Of a stretch of DNA of 64,000 bases, positions 22,691 to 33,793 are shown piece by piece. Numbering within the stretch: position 1 is the stretch's first letter; every line of letters begins with the position of its first letter. Position numbers and translations under genes: made by a program. Source of the DNA: Heterostelium album PN500. Taxonomy: Eukaryota > Evosea > Eumycetozoa > Acytosteliales > Acytosteliaceae. The stretch is taken from NCBI RefSeq assembly GCF_000004825.1, contig NW_008805064.1, forward strand, positions 186,001-250,000, in the 5' to 3' direction. The notes beneath the pieces are model-generated. The model had not been told where the DNA came from. It made no database searches and worked only from the letters and a program-made list of their open reading frames with translations.

Positions 22691-24574
22691 TTAATTATTA
22701 TGGTGAGAACCAGTCAGACCACCTGCTACACCTTCGACAAAATGATCCAAGAACTTCTTGGTTATTCTAGTATAGTTTGTTACTTGCTCCTTCCACTTGA
22801 TAAATGCTTGATAATCGTCCAACTTGTCAAGACTCAACTCATAATAGGTTGACAATTGATTGGTGTGCTTTTCGAGATCCTCCTGTAGATATTCAAATAG
22901 ATTTCTCTCATTTGATTTCTTGTCCAAATAGTATCCATAAACATATGAGTATTGGAGAACTCTACGATTCTATTATATGAAATATATTATTAATAAACAT
23001 GAAAATTACAACTAACTTATTAATATTATTTATAATTATTATTCAACTTACTCTCAACAATTGTTCAGTTGCTTCCATCAAGAACTTTGTGTCGGCGGAT
23101 CTAACATCAAACTTTGATAGGATTTGTTGTTCTTTTTGATGAGCGTTTCTTCTTTGTTCGTCAGCGATTTTCTAATTTAATTACTTTTTTGTTAGTATAC
23201 ATATATATTTACTTTTTGATTATTTCTAACAATCCAATCTATCTTACCATAGCATTCTTATGAGACTCATATCTGTGATAGTAAAACATGTATGCCTCCA
23301 ACTCTGTCTTTGCATCGTTTGCCTTTTCATCATCCTCTTTAGCTTTTGATTTATCGTATTTGTTACAGTTGTAGTATCCACCTGTGGCGGAACCGTGATC
23401 GGACCATGGTCCTCTGCACAACCAACAGAATTCAAAACCACAACCACCTGCATTCTTACGACAGGTCATATGCATACAACCTCCATTCTTTTCAATGGGT
23501 GATCTACACTCTGGGCATCTAAAAATAGGTAAATAATTAATTGGTTAGTCGACAACTCTTAAACTGTGTTAGCTAGATTCTACATACTTTTTAGTGTTTG
23601 CCAACATCCAAGTTACATTTTCGGATTCATCGGAAGCTTTCTGCAGCCATTTGTCAACTTGACTGCAAGGGCATGGCATGTGATCACCGATTTCAGAGTC
23701 GTTACAGTTGAAACAGTATTGGAAGCCACACTTGCATGTTACGGCCTCCTTTCTCTCCTTGCGGTCGCAACGCACTGAATATACACATCCTGGTGCCGGA
23801 CACCACTTGACTTGCGGGTTGTCGTCTACGTAGGACTTGAGGATAAAGTTTGAATATTTTTCGTAGGCGACGGATTCGATCAATTTCTTAAAGGCATCTT
23901 CGTGAACTTTTACTTTACATTTCGGTGCGGGACAGGTCGAGTAGATGCACTCGGGACCCTCGCCAATCTTGCACTCCAAATACAACTTCCAACAGGCAAG
24001 ACAATATCTGTGATCGCACGACAGCGCAAATGTTTGACTGGGTGGAAAATCTTCGAGACAGATCAAACAACTGAACTTTTGAAGTGATTTATCGACTGCT
24101 TTGTCCAAACGGAGATTGGGAATACCTGCATCACTACATAATTTATCTTGATTATCCATAAATCGTTCAATTAACTTTTCTTTATTCCATCTATATTTAG
24201 GATATTAATAAAATAGATAGATTGATAAACGATTTGTTAGTTGTTAGTTGTTTTGTTTTTCGTTTTATTTTAACATACTTCATGTGTCTTAGCAAAATAG
24301 ATACGGCAGCCTCTGATGGGATAGAGAGTACATCCATTACCTCTTTGATTAGCTTGCGAGATTCGGAAACCAATTCACTTCTATCCAAGACTTCGAAACT
24401 CTTTTGTCTTGTCAGTTTCCCTATCGATCGGTTAGAGGAGTGTATATCATCAAAGTCAATCTCTTGAGTGCTGTACTCGTAGTCCATCTCTTCATTGTCA
24501 GCCGATTCATTTCCAGATTCCTCTGCAGAGTCGTCATCGACATCGTAGTCATCATATATTTCGTCTTCCGACAT
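22691..24574 (-). CDS. rbrA: RBR (RING-IBR-RING) E3 ubiquitin ligase, Ariadne type
   Basis: Ariadne ligases receive ubiquitin as a RING2 cysteine thioester and cooperate with cullin ligases. D. discoideum RbrA affects cell-type patterning. Exons are 24279-24574, 23588-24190, 23248-23518, 23052-23171 and 22691-22969 (complement), totalling 522 residues. An acidic N-terminus (MSEDEIYDDYDVDDD) and UBA-like helices (SIPSEAAVSILLRHMK) precede RING1 (CLICLEDFPPSQTFALSCDH). The IBR follows (VKWCPAPGCVYSV; CKCGFQYCFNCN), then RING2 (CPECRSPIEKNGGCMHMTC; the catalytic cysteine is the one in GGC). CGFEFCWLCRGPW completes RING2. The C-terminal Ariadne helices (YELSLDKLDDYQAFIKW) can autoinhibit the enzyme. 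All zinc ligands are present and every splice join restores a domain, so the gene looks intact. Confidence 0.93.
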
Positions 24575-25224
24575 CCTTTAGCTATTGATATAAATAAATA
24601 TATAAAAAAATAAAAATAATTCTGTATAACTATATATATATAATGTTAAGTTAGAATATAATACAAATGTTGCAATAATAATTCAAATTCTTGTTGATTG
24701 ATTGTTGTGAATAAAATTAAACAAAACAAAATTAAAAAAATGAGAAAATAAAAAAAAATACAAAAAATTACAAAATGCAAGTTGGATCCAACTAGATGTT
24801 TGGTGATTGCCAAGCTGCTTCTTAAAAAAGATTGTGTGATTTGATTTGCTTTGATGTGATGTTCCAACAAGAAAAACAGTGGAAACCAACCTTTTATTAA
24901 AAAAAAAACAAAAAATTTGAGAATTAAAAAAAAACTAAACTAAACTAATATGGTATGTCTATTATTATTATTTGTTACTATTTATTTGCGATTTTATTAT
25001 TTACTTATTTATTTGATCAAATAAGTTAATAAATTTTTTAATTAATCACCAATTATTTTCGAAAACATATAAAAATATAAATAATGTTAAAAAAAAAAAA
25101 TAGATTATTTATTTAAAAAAAAAAAAAAAGTATGATAATTTAAATAACTACAAAACAAAAAACAAAAAAAAAACCAATTAAACAAATAAATAAATTATTT
25201 ATTTATTAAAAGTAAGAGAATTAC

Positions 25225-25249
25225 TACACCCCCATCACCAACACCACCA
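25225..25249 (-). promoter_or_regulatory. C-rich box, G-box candidate on the minus strand
   Basis: The + strand reads TACACCCCCATCACCAACACC within otherwise AT-only DNA; the complement is G/T-alternating, as in GBF-type G-boxes. It lies about 650 bp upstream of rbrA. The call is compositional only. Confidence 0.25.
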
Positions 25250-25687
25250 TACAACTCTTCATTTTTAATATCTACTGTTAATAATAATATTTTCAAGACA
25301 ATTGGAGAAAGAACAACAACAACATCATGCTAGCATGTGTGGGGTGTGTGTGTTGTTCGTTTTACAACCGCTGCTCATTCTTTCTCCTATCATAAAAATA
25401 TATATAAAAACAAAAACAAAAAAAAAAAAGGTAAACAATATATATGTCAAACATAATAAAAATGAAGGTTTGGTTCATTTTAATATAAAACGAGTATTTT
25501 TCTCTCTCTAACACCAACACCACAATATTTGATATTCTACAGCACATACTATTATTGATTGATTGATTGATTGACTGATTGATTTTTGTAATACTATCAT
25601 TTCATTAAAAATAGAAATAAATAGATGATTGGATTTATAAAAAGACTTTATCTTTTACTTAAAACACAATTTTTGATCGATTATATT

Positions 25688-25731
25688 TAGAACTAATTTT
25701 AAATTATATACACATTTTAAAATTAGTTCTA
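25688..25731. repeat. Perfect 16-bp inverted repeat (hairpin) with 12-nt loop
   Basis: Left arm 25688-25703 (TAGAACTAATTTTAAA) is exactly complementary to right arm 25716-25731. About 60-165 bp further on, TTTATAATTAC (25792-25802) and GTAATTATAAA (25886-25896) form a second exact pair. The location is a divergent promoter region. It could be a small structured RNA, an attenuating leader or the remnant of a MITE-like DNA element. I see no target-site duplication to decide. Confidence 0.6.
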
Positions 25732-26915
25732 TTTGAGATGTTACATAATATGAAGCCAAGAATTTAGGTCCAAGATAAGTGTATTATCTAATTTTATAAT
25801 TACCTTGTTTCTTTTCTTTTTTTTAATCTACCAAAGAAAATATCGAATTTGTATTAATTTAATGTTTGATAAGGTAACTTTTTGTAATTATAAATTGTAA
25901 TGGTATATATTGTATATGTTTACTGTATTTAAAATGATACAATATTACTATAACTATCTAAATAGCTAATACAATGACAAAAATAAAAATAATATTAAAT
26001 ATATAACTATCTGATTAATCTACCTATATAAATCTCTATCTTTTTCTCTCTTTCTTTCTTGAAAATATCTTTGGTGTTTTTTTTGTTTTTTTTTAATAAC
26101 GAAACTAATACCAAATGATATTTATAATAAAAAAAGATATAATATTTGTTTATATAAAAAAATAATAATAAATTAAAATTAATAAATTAGTTTGAATAAC
26201 AATTATTTTATTTTAAATTAAATCGATTAAAAAATAATTTTTTTTTAATTTTAATTTTAATTTAATTTTTTTGAAATTGATTCTGGTAGGTACAAAAAGA
26301 ATTGCAGAATTTTGAAGTTGTGATACTCAACTATCAGTTCAGTATTCCGCCATTCAGATTTTAACCAACCAATATTGTTGGTCAACCATATTTGGTTATT
26401 TAAAACAATTTTTTGTTTTTTGTTTTTTTTTGTTTTTTTTTTTTTTTTTTCTAACATACAAGAATCGAATCGAATCAAATTGATTCGTTAAAAGAAAAAA
26501 AAAAAAAAACAAAGAGAAAGAAATACTTCAAATCCAACTATTTCAATTCTATTCAACATATTCATAATCTTAAATTGTTATGTTAATGTTTGTTTCCCAA
26601 AGAAAAACAAACATGTATCAATAAGTTTTTTTTTCATCAATGTTTACAATTTTTTTAATTTTATTTAAATAATTTTTTTTTTTTTTTGTGGGTTTTTTTT
26701 TTTTGCCTATACTATAAAAAGACATTTTTATTTGATTGATAACCAATGTTATTAAACACTTCTTTGTATATACATATATGTTTATTATCTATTTGTATGA
26801 AATTCATAACATCTAGTCTAGAAAGAAAGAAAGAAAGAAATAGATTGAAGTTAGGTAGTTAGTTATTCAACCTTGTTCGTTTGAAAATCAAAAAAAAAAC
26901 AAAAAAAAAAACAAA

Positions 26916-28527
26916 ATGAGTAGCAGCAAAAAAGCAAACAGCAGTACTACTAGTTTGGATGATAAAGAGAAGTCGCTGAAAGAAAAGTATGAATCAATCA
27001 AAAAGAGACAACTTGAAATCGAGAAACAAGAGAAAGATAAGAGTGCTGAAGAGAATAGAAAGAAATTGATTGAAGCTAAATTGTTGTTGACAAAGGTAAA
27101 ATCAAATCAAATTTGAATGAAGATGATAGGACTGTCATGTCTATAAATAATTTGACCTTTTTTTTTTTGAACTTGTTTTGTTATCTTATTATTATTATTA
27201 TTTTAGAATATATATCGCTAACGTTATTTAACATTACTTTAAATAACAATAGAACATTGATCAAACCACAGAGACAAAGTCAACTGGATTCAAACGACCT
27301 ACAATCAACAAGAACAAACCAGAGTTGAAAAGACAAAAGAGTGATGGTGGTCAGAATGATTTTGAAGATGGTGAATGTAATGACAATGCTGGCAACAACA
27401 ATAACAATAACAGTAGTAACAATAACAACAAAGAAATTAATAATAACAACAATAACTATAACATTACCAATGTTAATCAAGTACATAACACAGGATTGAA
27501 TAATAACAACTTTAGATCATCATATCAAAATAACAATAATTATAATAATAATGGTGGTGGTGGCCAAGAATATAGAAATAATCATCAAAACTATGATCAA
27601 CTCTATTCTATATATGTAGGTGATTTGGCACCAACAACCTCTGAAGAAACAATCAAACAAGTCTTTAAGCAATATGGAAATATAAAATCAATCAAACTAT
27701 TCCCACAAAGAGGGTATGATATTATTACTTAATTAAGATTAATACAAACAACAACAACAACTATTGATAGTCCAATTTAACTAATTTAAATGAATACATT
27801 TACTAGGTTTGCTTTTATTAACTTTACAGAGCAGGAAGCAATTCATAAATCTATTCAATCAATGAATTGCGGTGTTATAGATGGACAAACTGTAAAAGTT
27901 TCACATTCAAAGAGTAATCATCAACATCATAACAATAACAATAACAACAATAATAATAATGTTAATCTATATCAGCATCTACAACAGCAACCTTATTTAA
28001 ATCATAATATTCCACAATATAATAAACCTCATAGTTCTGGTGGAAACTCTCCTCCTCATCCTCTACACCAAACAACACCAGGAGATAACAACAATAATAA
28101 TAATAATGATCAAAACAAAGAATATGGTGAGGTAGAAACTTATAATAAATCAGAAGTTAATCAACTGCAAAACCCTTTATCTTCATCTTCTTCTTCTTCT
28201 TTATCAACATCGTCATCACCAACGTCTTTTTCTTCATTTGAAAGAATCAATAGAAGCGATAATATCAATGATATAAGTGAGTAAATCATTGTGATAAAAA
28301 CTAAATACTTTATTTATACTAACTATCTAAACTTGAATTAATTACTTACCTTGTCTCTTAAACTAGATTCCAACAAAGAGGTTAATAATAATAATATAGA
28401 TTTTGGTAATACAACAAATAACAATAATATATCATCAGAAGATATGAACAACATTAATAACAATAATAATAACATTATAAAAGATTCCCTGAGGAGAAGT
28501 ATCACAAGCTATGAAAACTTATCATAG
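26916..28527 (+). CDS. Asn-rich single-RRM RNA-binding protein
   Basis: Exons are 26916-27095, 27253-27713, 27807-28276 and 28367-28527, totalling 1272 nt and 423 residues. The N-terminus is a short charged helix (KEKYESIKKRQLEIEKQEKD). A poly-Asn region precedes one RRM, with RNP2 IYVGDL and RNP1 RGFAFINF. Intron 2 splits RNP1 after the GG of its glycine codon, and the join restores it exactly, which validates the model. The RRM ends near GQTVKVSHSKS. The rest is Asn/Ser/His-rich disordered sequence. Closest general type is a hnRNP/Nam8/TIA-1-like RRM, but one RRM in low complexity is not diagnostic. A role in mRNA binding or granules is inferred. Confidence 0.85.
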
Positions 28528-29366
28528 AGTAAACTAATAAACAATGTTTTTAGAAAGTAATAAGAGTAAAATTACAATGTTTGTTTTTTTTTTTTGTTTT
28601 TTTTTGAGACAAGAAGTAAAGGGTCAGATTTTTAAAGTGTCAAGTCAAGTCAGTTAGTTAGTTAGTTTAGTTTGTTAGTCAGGTAAGTCTAGTCAGTCAG
28701 TAAGTAAGTAAAGTATTTAAACAAATTCAAAAGTAAAGTTGTATAAGCGTTAAATAAAATAAATAAAAAAAAAAGTTAGAGAAATATTTTGATTTTTGTA
28801 AAAGTGAGTTTAGTTATAGTAGTAATGTCATAAAGTAAAGTCGGTCTTGATTGTTTGTGTTTGTTTATGGTAACACAAACAACTGTAGTGGCGGGCGAGC
28901 ATTATTAAAGTAGTAGTAATAGTTTTTTCTTTTGTCGATAGAGTAGTGAGGAAAAGAGGATAGATTAGAAGGAAAAGTGGATAGAACGTGTGGAAAGAAA
29001 GGAAAAAACTTGAGAGCAAATTATATGTAGTTTTTGATTACATGGGATTATATATGTATATAAATATGATTGTTGTTTTCATCTAAATCCAATTATTATA
29101 TAAAGATATATATAGATATATAATGATATGTGAAATGAGGAAAAAATAAAAGGAAATTGGGAGAGATAGAAGAAAGCGATTAAAGGAGTTGGCAGTGTAG
29201 TGGCGGCGGTGATGATGATGTTAACATGATCTGAAGGGTGTGAAGTCAATGTGTTGATTGAATGATTAACAGCGACAAGCAACAGGTGTATGTGTGGCAG
29301 CAATGTGATGTTGTTGTTGTTGATTGTTTTTGTGTTTTTGTTTTGTTTTTTTTTTGTTTTTTTTTT
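28528..29366. other. Convergent intergenic region with simple repeats
   Basis: It lies between the RRM gene stop (+) and importin alpha stop (-). It contains AGTC/AGTT/AGTA-type simple repeats at 28636-28714 and G/A-mixed, less AT-rich DNA to about 29250. Small open frames here are short and lack codon structure. I support no gene. Confidence 0.45.
28636..28714. repeat. Degenerate tetranucleotide repeat (AGTC/AGTT/AGTA)
   Basis: Successive blocks of AGTC, AGTT and AGTA units occur in the 3' flank of the RRM gene. This is simple-sequence slippage; no function is inferred. Confidence 0.6.
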
Positions 29367-31177
29367 TTAGAGACCAAAGTTTGATTGTACACCTTGGAAT
29401 GAGAATGAGTTACCAGAGTTGGTAGTCTCTGGAACCAAACCGGTGACCTCTTGTGTGTCCTCGTCAAAGTAGTTGTGGCAGATACGTGTGGCTTTGTCAA
29501 AGGTCTCTTTGATCTTGTGACTCTGGAGTTCGATGATCTTGTGGACACCGTCGGCCTCTTCGACGTATGGGTAGTAAAGGTTGGAACCGTTCTCACGCTT
29601 ACCGTTGGCCAAAATATTCTCGATACCCTCCAATGCGACGTTGATAATACGGACTTCATTGCAGCTCAAAAGATCACAGAGTGGCTTAATGCATCCTTGT
29701 CTGACTAAATATTCAATCTGTTGGGCAGTTCCACCGCTGGTGGCGTTACTGATGGCCCAGGCAGCTTCCTTCTTGATTTCAAACTCGGCGTTGCTGAGCA
29801 AGTTGATCAACGATGGGATGATGTTGTTGTCGATGACCTCTTGAATCTGTGACTTGTTACCGGCGGTGATGTTGGAGATGGTCCAGCATGCCTCCTTCTT
29901 GATGGCCTTCTTGGTGCTCATCAACAATCTCTGTAGACATGGCAGGGCGTATACGTTGAGGACGACTTGGGTCTGCATGTCGTCACCGGTAACGATGTTA
30001 CCGACGGTTCTCAAGGCTGGTGTTTGGACGGCACACGATGGGTGCTCCAAGAGCTCGACCATACGACGACAGACACCGGCATCCAAGACGGCTTGGATCT
30101 TCTCGTTTGGACCGTCCGAGAGGTAGCTGAGTGCCCAACAGGCATCGATGAGAACTTCCTCGTCGTTGTTGAAGATCAAATGCGAGAGTGCTGGCAAGGC
30201 GAATCTGACAGTGTCAAATTGTGGGGCTGGCTTACCACGACAGAAGTTCGACAATGTCCAGGTGGCATTACGAATCATACTGAGTTTTGGTTGACCGACC
30301 AATTGATTCAACAATGGTGGAAGAGCACCTGCATTCAATACCATATCTCTGCATTCCACTGAATCACCAGCAATGTTACCCAATGCCCAAACAGCTTGCT
30401 CTCTGACGTCGTCATTTGGCGAATTCAACAAGATAACAAAAACGTTGACTGCTCCATTTTCAATAACAACTTTAGTCTGTGTAGCTGAACCAGATGCAAT
30501 ATTTGTCAATGCCCAAGCTGCTTCAAACTATAATAAAATATTATAAAACATCATTAGTCTAAGTTTTAGTTTTTAACTACTAGCTAATGTTAATATTGTG
30601 TAGTACTTACTTGTAATTGTGGGAATTCGTTTTGTGATAAAAATTGGACAAACAATGGTACTACACCAGTTTCAATGACTTCTTGAATTGGTGGAGATCT
30701 CTCTGTTTAAACATATAAATAGACAATGTTAATTTTTAATGCTTTGCTTATAATTGATTGATTGTTTGTTTGTTTGATAGATTAATCTTACCAATGGAAA
30801 GAAGCTTTCTGAATGCAATTGTAGATTGAAGAATTTGATCATAGTTTTGTGATTGTAATCCACTGACCATTGCTGGAAGGTTTTCCAACTAAAATAGATA
30901 TAGATAGATAGATAGAGAGAGAAGTTATGTAAGTTACTTGTTTGTTGTCGTTGTTGTTGTTGTTGTCGATTGTGTCGATTGCTATTTGTATTCTTTCTTA
31001 TCTTACTCTTTGATTTAGAGATGGATCTGATTTAATATTTCTCTTCTTTGCTAAACTGTCTTCTCTCTTGTTCTTTCTGATGGAGAGTGCTACCTCCTCT
31101 CTCTTACGACGAGCATCATCAGCATCTATAATCTTTTTGTATTGACTCTTTCTTTGTTCTTGCTTTGATCTCAACAT
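29367..31177 (-). CDS. Importin subunit alpha (karyopherin alpha)
   Basis: Adaptor that binds classical nuclear localisation signals and importin beta for nuclear import. Exons are 31007-31177, 30792-30888, 30611-30702 and 29367-30527 (complement), totalling 1521 nt and 506 residues. Residues 1-57 form the IBB domain ([20 protein letters not shown]; basic, binds importin beta or folds back to autoinhibit). Ten ARM repeats follow with the NLS-groove W...N motifs: [54 protein letters not shown] and [27 protein letters not shown] also carries the motif. The C-terminus is a short acidic/Thr-rich tail ending in a GL dipeptide. Introns lie early, the ARM array being almost one exon. The C-ending codon bias fits high expression. 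Confidence 0.95.
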
Positions 31178-33793
31178 TTTTGATTATTACTTTTAATTTT
31201 GATATCTATCTAACTCTAACTAACTATTTGTTTTGTTTTGTTTTTTAATATTTTTTTGAATTATAAATATATATTTTAATTGAAACTATAATAATAATAA
31301 ATTTTGATAATAATAATAATATAACAATAATATTTTTATAAAAAGTTAGTAAAATTAATTAAATTGATTTTTGATTTTATTTTTTTTTATTATAATTATT
31401 TATTTATTGAGAATAAATGGGTGTGTGCTGTGAGGAAATCAAAAAATAATAATAAAATAAAATAAAAAAAAAGAAATAAAAATTAAAAAACAAAAAAATA
31501 CAAAAATTAAATGATAATAAATAATATGTATGTTTTGATATGATGTTGAGGAAACACGATTAAGATTTGATAGATAGATAGATCAATTGATACTACCGTA
31601 GTACTCAATACACAATTGTATATGGAGAATATGTGAAAGTGAGATTGAGAAAAGCGAGCTCGTGTTTGGTTGTTACACAACAGCAACAAAAAAATTAAAA
31701 AAAAATAATAATTGGTGTTTAATATTTGGTTGGTTGATCGATTGAAAGGAAGGAAAGCGTGTAAATGAGAATAATAGATACACGCTTATCAAAAAGAAAT
31801 TAAGCTTACTTACTAAAAAAAAACTAAAAAAACTAAAAATCTTTTAATATGATAATGCTTATAATTAATTAATTAATCTTGTTTTGTTTTGTTTTTAACT
31901 ATCGACTAATCTAACTCGATACGAATCGCTGTTGTATTATTATTATTGTTATTATATTGTTGTTATTTTTTTTATTATAACAAAAATATATTGTAAGTTT
32001 TGTGAAAAAATGTAAAAAATAAAATAAAAAAATAAAATAAAATAAAACACAATCGTGTAAGGCAGAAGTTTCTGTCTAACTACTAAATATCCAAACGAAT
32101 TCGTTTACCAACAACTTTACTACACAATTGTTCATATAATATAAAGATATTTTTTAGATATTGCAACAATGTTATAATTTATTCTAGTTTTTAAACTTTT
32201 TTTTTCTTTTAAATTAAATACCAACAAAACCAATAAAAATATATAATAATGATACGAATGATATAAAATATGATAGTGTCGCTTTAAACTTACCTAAATT
32301 GTTATTATAACTATATTAAAATAAATAAACTAAGAGTTTAAAAATAATTATTAAAAATAAAAAGAAAAAAAAAAAAAGGGTTTTTTTTTACAAAGGAAGG
32401 AATAGTGAAAAACGAATATTTTTGAAGTTCTTTTCAAAAAAAAAAAAAATTCAATTGAATTTAATTTCAAAGTTTCAACCTTAATAGTTTAAATCGCATC
32501 TTGTACTCTTTGTTTGTTGTTCTGCAGAAAGAAGATTAAATCACCAATTCATTGATGTATTTTCTTTCTTCTGACCAATTTATAAATTTTTTTACTAATA
32601 ATATATATAATCTATAAACTTTTTGGCAACAACATCAACATCAGCAAACAAACAACTTCTCATTATCTTTTGATGATAGCCACAAAAATAATTGTAAAAC
32701 TTTTAAAAAAAAACAGATTTGATTCTTTGCTTTTGTTAACAAGACTAGATTATCACTTGTCTTTATCTTGTCTTTTCTTGTCTTAATTTTTAAACAACCT
32801 TTTTTGATTTTTTTTTTTACATTAAAAAAACAAATTAATTATTTAACTAGTTTGTTTTTTCGTTACTTTCAATTTTGAAGTTGATTTCAAGTGATATGAT
32901 ATGATGATGACGACGACTATTCACTTAAGTTAATCTATTTATGTTTTAAAACCGCGATGCCTATGAACATCGCACCACCACTCAAATATTAAACAAATTC
33001 AAGAAGATTTTTCTTTATTCTATCTTCCAAATTATTCTTTTGTTTTTTTAAAAAATTAAAAAAAATTATTAATTAAAAAAATTTGAGAACACAAACCAGG
33101 GAGAGTCAGTTAAAAAAATTGAATAATTTCAAAAAATTAATTTAATTATCAATTTTTTTTTTCATACAACAATTTATATAAATATATTCTTGTTCTTTGT
33201 TTGTTTCATTATTACAAATTTCTTGTTTTTCTTGTTTTTGTTGTTTTTCACTACACAAACCACACACACCAGTTCTTCTCAGATACAGTATATTTATATA
33301 AATATTTTGTTTGCATCATCTTATCAACAACAACAAAACAAAAACTACAAATAAATAAATATTATAATAATAATAATAATAATAATAAACAGCTGCCGTA
33401 ATTATAAATATATTTTTAATATATTACTGTTTATAAATCAAACTTTATAATAAATTTTAATAATTTAAAATAATAATCTTTGATTTTTAAATATTTATTT
33501 AGTTTAGTTTATTTTATATTTTTATAGTAAAGTTTAGTTTGAATTATCGATTTAATTCAATATATATATATAGATCAAGATTCATTTAATATCGATCATA
33601 GTCATTTTTTTTAATAATAATTTTATAAAGTTATTAATGTTAAAATATATTAGTATTATTTAAATATAACAAATAATAATATATATAATAGTTTTTTTGT
33701 AAATATTTCATTTTTTTTTTAATTTAATATATATTTATAGTTTATTTTTAGTTGTTTTTTTGTTTATAATAGCGTAATATAATAATCTAAAAT
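31178..33793. promoter_or_regulatory. Long divergent intergenic region
   Basis: About 2.6 kb between importin alpha (-) and the R3H/G-patch gene (+), mostly homopolymer and AT-rich. Two GC-richer hairpins stand out: 31755-31787 (listed separately) and GCGATG...CATCGC at about 32954-32973. No coding frame is convincing; a 66-codon frame at 33201 is hydrophobic-then-Asn and lies in promoter-like DNA. Confidence 0.45.
31755..31787. repeat. GC-richer hairpin, 9-bp perfect stem
   Basis: AAGCGTGTA (31755-31763) pairs exactly with TACACGCTT (31779-31787) across a 15-nt loop. It lies about 580 bp upstream of the importin alpha start codon. The C+G content of the stem is high for this DNA. It may be an operator-like site or part of a small RNA; I see no class I RNA motif or DUSE promoter near it. 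Confidence 0.4.

Larger units (their letters stand above)
24575..26915. promoter_or_regulatory. Long divergent intergenic region between rbrA and the RRM gene
   Basis: About 2.3 kb of mostly poly-A/poly-T DNA between divergent genes. Three things stand out: a C-rich CA-type tract at 25225-25249, a perfect 16-bp hairpin at 25688-25731 with a second looser inverted pair at 25792-25896, and a minus-strand coding-like stretch at about 26270-26410. Each is described separately. No complete gene can be supported. Confidence 0.5.

Noticed and set aside
33201-33401. 66-codon + frame with a hydrophobic start and Asn tail
   Set aside because: Located in promoter-like DNA of the R3H gene; poly-Asn arises from an AAT microsatellite, with no codon bias.
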